Shown here piece after piece: positions 12,701 to 23,981 of a stretch of DNA of 64,000 bases (position 1 is its first letter; every line of letters starts with the position of its first letter). Where the stretch lies: contig NC_081819.1 in assembly GCF_030704535.1 (NCBI RefSeq), forward strand, positions 21,920,001 through 21,984,000, written 5' to 3'. The notes beneath the pieces are model-generated. The model had not been told where the DNA came from. It saw nothing but the letters and a program-made list of their open reading frames with translations, and did no database searches. The translations under genes were made by a program, and so were the position numbers. This stretch comes from Vitis vinifera (taxonomy: Eukaryota; Streptophyta; Magnoliopsida; Vitales; Vitaceae).

Positions 12701-14025
12701 TCACATTAGAGACTTCAATGATCGAGCTTTGACGGGCTTGCGGTTCCTCTTCTTGGCGCTCTCGCCGTTTTCTTCTTCATCGACCATATCGTCGTCGTCT
12801 TCATCGTCGTCATCATGGTGGTGTTCTTCTTCAATTTTTTGATCTGGGTCGTCGGGAGAGTCGATTTGGGAGGAGTAGGATGGCGGGGATTCGGTTTTGA
12901 GCTCGTTTCGATTGGATTCGGGCTTGCTGCCGCCTCGCTTCTTCCCCCAGAGCGGGCCGAAGCCGGAGTAGTAGTAGTATTCGTTGGGGTTGGAGGGCGG
13001 CTTCTTGAGGCCGCGGCCACGGCGGCGGACGGAGGGTCTGTCGGCGGGCTTGTCGAGCTTTCGGGAGGAGGATTGATTGGAGCTATTGTATGACCTCAGC
13101 TGAGCGAGGTGGTGCTCGCATAAAGCGTGGCCTTCTTTGGCGGCTTTTCGGCATTGCCAACCTTTTCCGTCGCTTTTGTTGCAGAATAGTATGGTTTTGT
13201 TTTTGGTGGAAGCAATTTCGTCTGGTTTCGTCTTCGCAGCTGGCTTGTCTTCTTCGACGACTCTCGTATCGGGTGACAGCGGATTACGGTCGTTGGGGTT
13301 GGTTGCGTCGTCATCTTCGACCACTGGAACGAGGCTGCGACTGTGGGATTCACAGCAGGAAAGGCAGTGGACAAAGACGAAGGGATCCGAAGTAGAAATT
13401 GTGAATAATTAGAACGATATATTGGGGTTTGGAGGAAAAACCCTAATAGATGGAGAAGAGAAAAGGAGGGAAGAAATTGGAGAAACAAACAGAATCGAAC
13501 AATAGTTTCAGTGCTGTTACCTCTCAACAGCTCCAATAGAATCGCCAATGCTCCCATTCGCAGTAAAGCTATCATCTCCATCGAACTGCATAAACCATCG
13601 AAAACAAGGGAAAAGAAAAAAACACGATAATAGAGAGAAAGGAAGGAGACCCATAAACCTAATCGACGCAAAACACGACCGAGACAGGTGGGATTTTAGG
13701 GTTTTTTTTCCCGAAACCCTAATGGCCGAAAATGAGAAAAAACCCTAGTCCAAAGGGAAGCGAAAAATGCAGGTAAAAAGAGGTTGTTTCGTAAGAGGGT
13801 TTTCATAGATCTGCAGAAATATAAAGAGTAGGGTTTGAGAAAGCCGAAACTCACCCGATTTTCCGGCGGAAATGTGAAGGTGGAATCGGCTGGGAAGGTC
13901 ACCACATCCCACGGCGACTGGTTCAGCTGGCACACGTGTGTCTGGAGCATCTCAGGTGGGTATGCAGGAGCTATACCGTCCAGGTCCATGATATCTGCGA
14001 TCCTCGCATTCCCCCGGATCCTCAT
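12701..14025 (-). CDS. WRC-domain nuclear protein
   Basis: Three exons join in phase: 13855-14025, 13521-13585 and 12701-13340, giving 876 nt and 291 aa. The start is the ATG at 14023-14025 (MRIRGNARIAD...), matching the MRIR N-terminus that I associate with this plant group. The N-terminal half carries HVCQLNQSPWDV and DDSFTANGSIGDSIGAVE. The WRC zinc-binding motif follows with exact spacing C132-x9-C142-x10-C153-x2-H156 and the core GKGWQCRKAAKEGH. After it come a basic RRRGRGLKKP patch, a Tyr run, a His/Asp/Glu-rich acidic block and a basic C-terminus ending KARSLKSLM. WRC domains are nuclear and DNA-binding, best known from growth-regulating factors. No QLQ domain is present, so this is a WRC-only protein rather than a GRF. 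Targets are unknown. The stop is TGA at 12701-12703. Confidence 0.85.
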
Positions 14026-14160
14026 CCTCAACTGATTTTCTCTCAGTTTCTCGCGCTTTCTTTTCCTTTCTCTCCTCCCTTCCACTCTTATTGTTTTTGC
14101 AGATCTCACACACTCCTCGATAATCAGAGAGAGAGAAAGAGAGGGTTTTTCTTAACTTTC
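14026..14160 (-). promoter_or_regulatory. GA/CT-rich 5' leader of the WRC gene
   Basis: Immediately upstream of the WRC start the minus strand is purine-rich, and the plus strand has a CT-rich tract at 14038-14085 plus agagagagagaaagagaggg at about 14127-14146. GA/CT repeats are common in plant 5' leaders and can be GAGA-factor (BPC) sites. Transcript start not determined. Confidence 0.4.
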
Positions 14161-16020
14161 TGTAGCTTTCTCGGCCCTTCATATATTTCCATTTATCTTT
14201 TTCTGGACACTTTTCGCCTCCACTTCTCCCTTTATTTACACAAATATCGCTCTGTTGAAGAAAGCTGTTGCTGTCACACGTCATCAAGCTTGTCCAAAAG
14301 CAATACTCTTTTTTTTTTTTTAATTTAGGTTTCGGCTTTGGTGCGGGGTCTTTTCGTAATTCCACTTTACATCTGTTTTTTCGCCATTTTCATATTTTTT
14401 TCTTTTATAAATAATAAATTATTAAATACATGAAAGTTACAGTGTTTTCCCCTGTCTTCCTAGAACAATGAGAAGAGATGAAACATAGACTTAGGCCCTG
14501 CCCCACGCGCTCTCCTCCCTACGCGCCGAAGTGGCCAACACGTCATGGCCCACTCCAAAGATGAGTTCTTGATGGTCTGCACTGTGAGTTTTGTGTACGT
14601 GTCTCAGTCTTGATGTTGAACCCGAAGCCAACAGCCCGATTATTTTCCAAATATTAGAAAAAAAATAAATGATTTTAAAAATATTTGTATATATTATGTT
14701 TATAATAATAAAATCCACATTTGTCATTACCGGAGACATTGGGTCTGTGTAAACGAGAGGAGACGTCAATATAAGGTGGCAATTCTTTTTATTTTTCTGA
14801 TGTGAAGTGAAGGGCTCTGTTTGTATGGGCAGAAAATCAGTTTCCGGGAGAATATTTCTGTGTTGCAGTAACTCAAAAGCAGCACAGCCATCTTTTCATT
14901 TTCATTGGTGTGGGTAAAGTTTTGTGAGATGGTCCATTTCCAGATTCTGGAGTCCAATCCATCTTTTATCTTGATTCAGATTCTTGGTACAACCTTGTAA
15001 ATGCTTTCGCGTTATCGCCTTTCCATGAAGGAAAATCCTTCTGCCACATTTTCCCAAGAAAAATGGATGAGAAAACAGCAGGAAGACACCGCAATGTACA
15101 CTATATATACGATCAAACCCAAGGTTATTAAATCCTAGAAAATAGAGTCTGGAGACGAGCCTCATTGGCCACTGTATATCGAGCGACTGATCGAACTGCT
15201 CTGCAGGAGAATGAAAAAGGCCATAGATTTCGATCGGATCGAAACTACAGAGAAACTGCAGCTGACCCACGAATAATTTTTGCTGAATTCTACTTTAGAT
15301 CAAAGTCGATCCCCCAATCATCTTCCTCGCATTCTACTTTTCTTGGTTTTGGCATTCAGTATACTTTTCCGGGAAACTGCATGAGAATTTAGCGGCTTGT
15401 TAACTATTCTTTTCACCCGAGTCTCTTTTATCGAAATTTGTTTGATTTCCTACGTGTGGTTTTCTTTTCTGGGCAGCCAAACGTCGATTCCTGTTTGAAA
15501 TCCCCCACCTGCTTCTCCATCCAAAACCCTAAAATTTTCATGAATATATATACACTGCAGTTCCCGGCACTTCTTCCATTTTTCTGGCTTCCTCCAAACA
15601 TCAGTTTACACCAAACACCCAGAGAGATTTTAAGAGAGACCCTTTTGAATTTGATAGGTAAGGATTTAAGGGAATGATCAGAAGAGCATAGTTTTAGGGT
15701 TTATACGCACAATAAATACAACCACAAGCGTAAAACCCTAAGCCCCAGAGACTTAAATGCATAAAGAAACCATGGTGTTTGGCTGATTAATGGGAAACAT
15801 TTCATCACAAGAATGCTGCAGAGACCCTGAACAACATAAGGAGGCCATTTTGGGAAGATAAAGGGAGTGTTTGGTGGGAGAGAAAGCTGGGACTCACAAC
15901 AAGAAGAAGCAAAAAAAAAAAAAAAAAACCCAGTTCAGTCAGCTGCATATCTAAGAATTTTCCAATTTTTTTTTGTAGGTGATCAATATTGACAGACTGA
16001 TATCTTCCCTTTTTTTTTTT
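14161..16020. other. Balanced-composition spacer, no gene recognised
   Basis: This stretch is less AT-rich than the block that follows, and open frames of 60-120 codons occur on both strands, but none shows a family motif or a consistent splice pattern. Poly-A at about 15910-15928 and poly-T at about 16010-16024 flank a short segment near 16 kb. It could contain non-coding first exons or a lncRNA. Sequence alone does not decide. Confidence 0.35.
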
Positions 16021-19000
16021 TTTTGAAATTAGAAGAATGGGTATGGGTTTGATAAGTTAGCTGATCCCACAGACCACAGTACAGTTTGTTCATAAACAGG
16101 TCTGGTTTGGGTTAGTTGACCCTCTCAGAGGTCACATACTTCAGTGGCCAACCATTTTTCTAGGTAAGTGGATATGTCAACTTTGTCCTTAATCAAGGCC
16201 CTAGAAACTTATACATACATCTATGGACATGCATATAATGATATTAAGTTACAAGGTAGGAAAAATAATTAATTGAATATTTTCTCTTAAATTAATTACT
16301 GGTAATTTATCCTACTATGAAAAATATCTTCTTTCCTAGCAATCAGTCAGATTAAGTAATCTTAAGTTTCTACATAGTTTAAACTACTTAATCCTTTCAG
16401 AGGTTACTGGGTATGTATTTAAAGTTTACTATTAAAGTAGATCAAGATATATTTTTGTGTTTGGTCCCGGGAATTTTGAGAGAATGTGAGAAAGATTTAT
16501 AAGATTTGTATTGTCTTTGAAATAATTCTTGTTATTTGGTTGTTTATGGAAAATTAAAGAGAAAGGAAATTAATTTATTAAGTGATTAATGGTTGGATAC
16601 ATGGTGTATTTTCAAATTTTTTTTTAATGATACTAGTTTAACTTTTATAAATGGTATAGATTTACTTTAATTTGAGGTAGTATTTTTTAATATATATATA
16701 TATATATATATTAAATAAAATCGCTATAATTTTTAAAATTCGAGGTGATAAAACAATTTTAATATTTCAATTTTTTATTTATTAAATCACTATCTTTTTA
16801 AGATAAGGGCCATTTGACCATATATTTTTTAAAACTTATTTTTAAACATTATATTTTATTATTTAACTTAAAAATAATTTTTAAAAGTAAGTTTTATCAA
16901 ATATGGCTAAACAGGTTCATTTTTATTTTTATTTTTATTTTAAAAAACCAGTGAAAACAACTTATACTTGTTCTCTAAAAATTGTTTTCTATTTCACTTT
17001 ATTTTTAAAAAATTATTTTCAAATAACAATAATTAAACAGTGTTATAAATTTTTTAAAATGATTTTCTATTTTTCAAAACAGAAATCCGCTTTTAAATCA
17101 TACGGCTAAATAGACTTTAAATCTAGTTTTTATAATTTATATGAAAGTTAGTGTTGGTTTCTATTTCTAAAAATAAAAAACAAAAATTTATACCAAGAAA
17201 TGTGTTTTCCCCATGCTTTTCTCACATCTTTCTAAGGAAAATGAAGAGTAAAATTCTTTAACATTTTTCGTCATTTTTTTTAGTATTTTTTCCTTAATTT
17301 TTTCATAATATTCAAAAATAATATATATATAAAAATTAACTCTACCTTTGATTCTTAAAAAATTAAAGAAAAATATAAATAAAAAATAAAGAAAAAACAA
17401 CAGAAAGAAGAAATAAAAAATAAAAAAAAAAATCTAAATTTAATAAATTATTTTTCCAACTTATTTTATTTCATTTTCTTCTTTTATATACAAACACATA
17501 AATTTTAAGTAATTTTTATTGATGTACTTTCCCACGACCAAACATACGTAACCCAAATAGAACTATGGGCTTGACTCTTTAAGTAAGATCAATGAGCCTT
17601 TCCGCCTTAGGTTTGGGTTAATTTACGTCTTTACCCTCTCAAAGATTATATCAGATGGATGAAAGTACAGAGCCGACGTGTACTTAGTGGGTATTTCAAT
17701 TTTTTTTATAAAAAAAAGTGAAAGCTTTATACGGATATTAATAATATATAAATAAATTGTACATGTCTCGAACCATGAAGATTGTTGGGGCCAGAATCAA
17801 TTATTTTTCATTTATCAAATTTAACATATGTTCCTAGGTTTAGTTCGGGCTGGTTAACCTTGGCAATAGTGACAGCTCAATGGTGAATGGGAAAAGAACT
17901 GTTTTCAATTGCCGTGGATGTATCAATTTTGTCGTTCAGCGGCTTAGCAGTGCCGTTGGAAACTGTTTTCTAACTTTTCTGTTTTTGCAATTAACCGTTT
18001 ATTTTCTAAAACCGTTTTTTAAACCAAAGACCGTTTTCTAACGGAAAACTGTTTTTAACGGAAAGCTGTTTTTCGTGTTTGATATTTTTTTTCTTTATAT
18101 ATATTAGATAAAAATTATTTGTAATAGAAGGTAGTTTTAAAAAATATTTGAAAACACATAAAATAAATTAAAGAAATTTTAAGGTCATGATTGGTAATTA
18201 CTTTTAAAAACCATTCTAAAAAAACAAATCTTGTATAAAAACAGAAATTTGTTTAAAATTTTCAAATATTTATAACTTATTTTAATATTTTAAAAATATT
18301 TTTATATCTAATTTTCTTTATTTTTAATCATTTTTTTTTGTTTGTGTAATTAATTTCAAAACATTTGTAAAAAAAAAAAACAATTAAAAACTACTAAAAA
18401 CTATTATTTAAAAATATCTTATTTTATGTTAAAAATATAAAACATTTTTCTTTTATCATCAAATATGTTTTTTTTTTTTTTTGAAAATAAAAAACTATTC
18501 TGAAAAACAATTATTAAACAAAAGCTAATTTTTAGATTAGTTTTTTGTTTTAAAATATTATAAAAGTGTTTCTAAATGTTTTAAACCAAACGTAACCTTA
18601 TTTATCAATTAGTAAAATAATTGTATCACATATTTTGACTAAATTTGTTCCAATTAAATGTCTTTTTCATCAAATTCAAATTACTATATCATTGTTTCTT
18701 AAAACAATTTTCCATTATAAATAAATAGAAAAAAAATTGTTTGTTAACTAGAAAACATAAAATAATTATTTTCTTTTAAAAATGAAAAATAAAATATTTT
18801 TAGAAAATATCATTTAATTATTTTAACTTGACTTTAAATTATTTTAAAAAATAATTAAAATATAAGAAATTATTAAAAATAAATCGCTATATATAAAAAT
18901 TATTTTTAAAACATAAAAAATAAGTTTGAAACCTTTTAAATTCCTAAATAAATTTTTGTTTTAATAAATAATAGTGAGCAATTTTCAAAAATAGTTTTTT

Positions 19001-19040
19001 AAAACAATTTTTAAAAACACTTCCTAAACATAGTCTTAGA
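16021..19040. other. AT-rich gene-poor block, left part
   Basis: Mostly poly-A/poly-T mosaics with short gtttggt-type ends of decayed elements (for example around 17150 and 17545). A (TA)n run lies at 16689-16711. A cluster of accgtttt and aactgtttt motifs occurs at about 17890-18075. No gene seen. Confidence 0.4.
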
Positions 19041-19282
19041 GTGCATTTGTGAGTGATTTAAGAAAGCATTTTTAGTATTTTTAACATTTGAATGATAAAA
19101 ATTTTTAAGTATTAAAAATATTAAAAATATTTCATAAAATCATTATTAAATGAGCTTTTAAAGTGTGTTTAAAAGTGATGTTATAAGGTATTTTTTTAGC
19201 ATTTTTAACATTTGAATGATAAAAAATTTCAGGTATTATAAATATTAAAACACTTTCTAAAACCACTACCAAACGAACTTTT
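19041..19282. repeat. Two-copy tandem duplication (~120-bp unit)
   Basis: Units at 19041-19160 and 19161-19282 share tttttaacatttgaatga and the order gtg-ttt-gtgat, agcattttta, tattaaa and aac/gcttttaa. Divergence is moderate, with small indels. Confidence 0.65.
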
Positions 19283-22242
19283 AACCTTTTATCCAAATTC
19301 ATAATTTGAGTACTTCCTACGGAAAGACCATGTTAAAACCATTAGCTTGATTAATAATAATAAAAAAAAAACACAAGCAAACAATTAGTTTAACATGTAT
19401 TAGTCGAATTATTATTTCTATATGAATAATAAGTAAAGAGAAAAAAAAAACTGATTTTCATATTTTATTTTTTATATACAGTTTTATTCATGCAAATAAT
19501 TAAGAGTTGTTTTTTAAAAGTTGCCCCACAATGTTTTAGAAATATTTTCGAAAATAATTGTGAAAAAACACTTTTTAGAAATAATTTTTAATTATTTTTA
19601 TGAATAAAATTCTAATTGAAAACTGTTTTTAATTTATTTTTCAAGAGCATACCGAGTAGTTGCATATGATATAAAACTTTTTAAAATATTTCTTATATTT
19701 TCAATTATTACTTAGAATACATTATTAAAATGATTGAAAACACTTAATGTTTTATTCTAAAAAATAATATGTTTTCAAAATAAATTATAAAAAAAATCAT
19801 TTTTTGTCCAAAATTTGTCAAACATATTTTATGTTATAAAGAAAGACATTGGTCCTTAACTTTTCTGGAAAAGGTTTATTGGATGATGTTTTCTAAATTA
19901 TAAATTTATTTTTAAAAATAGTTTTCAAATAAGATATTAAGAGTTTGTTTGATAATTTTTTTTAAAATATTTTTACATTTTTTTAAATAAAAAAACATAT
20001 TTGACAACTAAAAAGCTATTTTTTATTTTTTATTTTTAAAAACATAGTCAAGATGGTTTAGATAACATCTTAATTTCAATCATTTTCACTTATTTTATAA
20101 AATTTGTTTTAAAATAATTATACGAATATATAAAATTATTTAAAAATAAACATTAAATATACATTTACTTTTATAATATATTTAAATATATTAAAAATAA
20201 ATTCAATTTTTTTCTGCAAGTTTTACAATTCTCTCTCTTTCTTTTTATTTATTATTTATTTATTTATTTATTTATTTTTGCACAACATATTTTATTGGTG
20301 TAAAAGGAAATCTAAGCAATCAAGGATTATTTCCCATAATTTCCTTTGATGGTCCAATTGCCATAAGTGACTGTAGCATGTTATAAACTTAAATTTTCAT
20401 TAATATTATTGAAAATTAGCTGCATTTTATGGTTATTTTTCTCTCCAATGAAGCTTTTTCATCGTCATTATTCATGTTGAAACTTGGGGGTGTGAAAAAG
20501 TGTGTATTGGATTGGGAACCAAATTTTCTTTAATATATATATATATATTTTTTTTGGGCAACCATCTTTTCAAATATTATTTTTCAACACAGCCATTATT
20601 GAAAATGCCTGTAATGATGTGACTTTTCTCTGTGGAACATAATAAATTATTTCATGTCATGAGTGCCTCTATAATGTATAAACTTTACTAATTGTTATAT
20701 AATTAAGAGGAATAAATATTCACATAAATATTTTATATTTATTGGTATTTGTGCTTCCACTTGAAATTAAGGGTATGTTTCACCTTTCCCAAGGGTGGTA
20801 AATTCCAAAAGTAACACTCATTGTAAAAAAAAAGGTATAAATTAGTGGACCATGGATGACACATTTTGTTGATTTTCTTTTTATTATTTTTTAAAATTAT
20901 ATATATATTCACTCAAATATCAATCACACTACCTAATCATTACATGTTACGTATTAAGTGACACACATTCATAAAACATAGTAAAAAGACAAAAAATATA
21001 CGTGATTCAACGATTAATGTGAATTCTATGGACATAAAACGTACCAACATTCAACGATCCATTAATCAAAATGAAGTAAAAGAGTTATAATGATAAAACT
21101 CTCAAAAAACTCTCTCAATTGCGACCCTACTTATAAAAGGAAAAAAAAAAAAAAAAATCCTAAACATAAAAGGTTAAATATATAATAGGGGTAAATTTGT
21201 CAATCATCTCATAAAAAAAAAATTAAGGGGTGTGCACCCTTGAATCCTACTAGCTAATTGGGTAGTTCCATCTTTGACATCTCAAGCGAAACGTAACAAA
21301 ATTGATTCAAATTTCACCATCCAACAATAGGTGATATAACCCAACAAACAATTAAGTCGTGTTGTTAATAAGATTAATCTTCCAACTTAACATATTTGTG
21401 ACTTCAGATTTATTCAAAATCAAATTTTAAATAAGTTAAATGTAGGTTGAATAAGTTATGACAATAACAAGATTAATGAATATGATTATTAAATGAGTTG
21501 ATTTGGATTAAATTTGAATGATGCAAATTAACCAAAAATAAAAAAATAAAATAAAATAAAACAAAACGTGTTAAGTTTAAGTTGTATTAACGATTTGTAT
21601 CAAACTTTATTACCTCTAATTACGATAAAGTATGAAGGGGAGAGGTTATAAGTGTATATACCGTAAAATCAATTTTTAAGGTAATGATAAAAATAGATAT
21701 GGTCTGATTGTAGCCCTATAATACAACCTTAATCAAGATATATACATTTTTGTCATACAATAGGAGGTTTTGAGAAGTGATATATTTTACATCCTAAAAT
21801 GGTTATATTTGAAGATATAAATATTTTGTTATTTTCATGGTTTGGGACTTGCGTGATTTACACTATTTATGAAGGGTTAGGGTTGGTGTAGAATCAACTC
21901 AAAGCTACACTCGTAGATCTAGGTGAGTTAATCAAGAATAATAACTCTAAAAGGTACAAAGTGGATTTACATGTAGGTTAAAAATAAAATTAATTTTAAA
22001 TGGAAAATGTTTTCAAATATTTTCTAACTTCAAAAATATCCATTTTTTTTCAAATATTTCCAAAATTCTCTAGGTTTCCTAAATTATTTTTATTTTTTAT
22101 TTTAAAAAGTCATTTGCTTAAGTTTTCATTTATTATTTGTTGCATTTCACCTAAAACTTTCAAAATTGATTTGTGAAATAAATTTGCACTCCTCTAATTT
22201 GTTGAGAAGTCCACTTAAAAACACAATAATGTTGCATCGTGA
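19283..22242. other. AT-rich gene-poor block, right part
   Basis: No gene recognised. It includes a tetranucleotide (atttt/attt)n microsatellite at about 20246-20278, an (AT)n run at about 20535-20549 and poly-A at about 21140-21157. The rest is low-complexity A/T sequence with short degenerate repeats. Confidence 0.4.
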
Positions 22243-22628
22243 ATATGAGATTAAGTATGCATTATGAGATCATTACATAAATGATGTTGCACGGGCGGTG
22301 ACATGCATCACTTGTCTTGACACGGGTTGTGATATCATGTCAAGGGCAGTGACATACGTCATGACACGAGTAGTGATACACATCACATGTCTTGGCACGG
22401 GTCATGACACCATGATAGAGCAGTGATATGTGTTATGGCACGGACGATGATATGAGTAGACGGTGGCACACGTCATGGCAAGATCGTGGCACGCGTCATA
22501 GCATGGACGGTGGCACACGTCATGACACGGACGATGACATGAGTCACGTGTTTTAGCATAAACCATGACACCATTCCATGAGCCATGGATATGAGATTAG
22601 GTATGCATTATGAGGTCATAATATAAAT
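22243..22628. repeat. Degenerate minisatellite framed by 40-bp direct repeats
   Basis: The core at about 22290-22580 is built from variants of gtcatgacacgga, ggtggcacacgtcatg and cgatgacatga, on average about 20-40 bp apart, and is GC-richer than the DNA on either side. It is flanked by near-identical 40-bp repeats at 22243-22282 and 22589-22628 (atatgagatta-gtatgcattatga, about 36 of 40 identical). The core has no lasting reading frame. Confidence 0.75.
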
Positions 22629-23981
22629 CTATATACTTATTCTTCATACTTATTATGGTATTTGGCTGGTTTTTGCAAGTGATTTTTCATATAAATCATT
22701 TGTGTTTTTGTTTATTTTTGGCTCAATTAATAAATTTTTATCCTAGTAAAAAAATTCATAAAAATAAAATTTAATAAACATTTGGTTAAATTAAAGAGAC
22801 TTACATATTTATACCTCCAGGCAATTCTAAGATCTTAAATTTTGTAAAGTATTATTGGATTTTAACTTTTAAATATTTTTAAATATTTTATCTGCATATA
22901 AAAAGTTAAAATTGTAGTTTTTGTTATAACTTATAAATATAAAAAATCAAATTCACACTACATAAAATCACAATATTCAAACTTATTTATTAACAATTAA
23001 TAAATAAACACTCAATATTTAGTTGAATTTATGCTACTTCATTAAATGAAAGCATAAATAAGTAGAAGATATATACATGACATTTAAGCACATATCTAAA
23101 AAAACACATTTGATACTATAAATAAGTGCCACGCAGTCACATCAAACATATCTTATACAATACGGTCCTTTAAAAATTTAAATAATTTTAAAAAATATAG
23201 TTTTCATTTATATTTTATTATTGTATTAACAGAATTTTGTCATCCATTATTAAAATTAAATTATTTAAAAAATTATGTAATATTAGAAGGCCTTTATAAA
23301 GAAAATATAAGAATTCAAGGTGGAAATATTCACAAAACTTATTTTGGAAAACATATAATTTCTAAAAAATAAAAGATTATATTAATGAATATTAAAAATA
23401 AGAAATGGTCATTAAACATAGGAAAGATGGATGTGATATCGTTTATCTGGTAAGAAAAAAAGTTTTTGATATTATATATGTGTGAACTCTTTTTGATCTT
23501 ATATACGTGTTTTAACATCGTGAATGTTTCTTTAAACTCGAAACATAGTTAGATGTGAACCATTACAGATGGTATCGGATTTGATCTCATCGGAGCCTTT
23601 GGACGTGAGTCGATACAACGAAGTATAATTTTATTTAAAAAATTTAATTTTTTTGACGTAGTATTGTACCTGATATATATAAAATAATAATAAGGTACTT
23701 TCCTTAAAAGGATAACAATTTTAAAATAATGTAAAATTCTTAAAAATTGCTTCGTCCGCACTATAAACTGCTGTGGCATATGGCCCACCTGATTATTTTA
23801 ACAGTTCACGCCTTCCGGTGGAAGCTTATAAATTCCGCTATGGGATCGCCAAAAGGCGCAGAACTCACAAACGCGTTTTCGTTTTGCTTTCGCTTCTATA
23901 ATTCTATTCTCTACGCTATCTTTGGTTAGGGTTTGTTTGTTTGGATTCAGTGAATAGTGTGATCTGAGATCGGTGACGGCA
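22629..23981. other. AT-rich spacer and PLAC8-gene promoter
   Basis: No gene is recognised. From about 23745 to 23981 the composition becomes balanced and contains the presumed promoter and 5' leader of the PLAC8-family gene. A ggcccac motif lies at about 23781. The leader contains ttagggtttg at about 23925-23935. Confidence 0.4.

Noticed and set aside
12715..13671. Several overlapping open frames on both strands across the WRC gene
   Set aside because: They are shadows of the GC-rich WRC exons. Only one frame has the Cys/His zinc motif and phase-compatible introns.
14902..15270. 122-codon minus-strand frame
   Set aside because: No family motif, no ATG in good context, and composition as in neighbouring non-coding DNA.
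22290..22580. Possible CRISPR-like regular array
   Set aside because: The units are degenerate and have no spacer/repeat alternation. It is a eukaryotic minisatellite.
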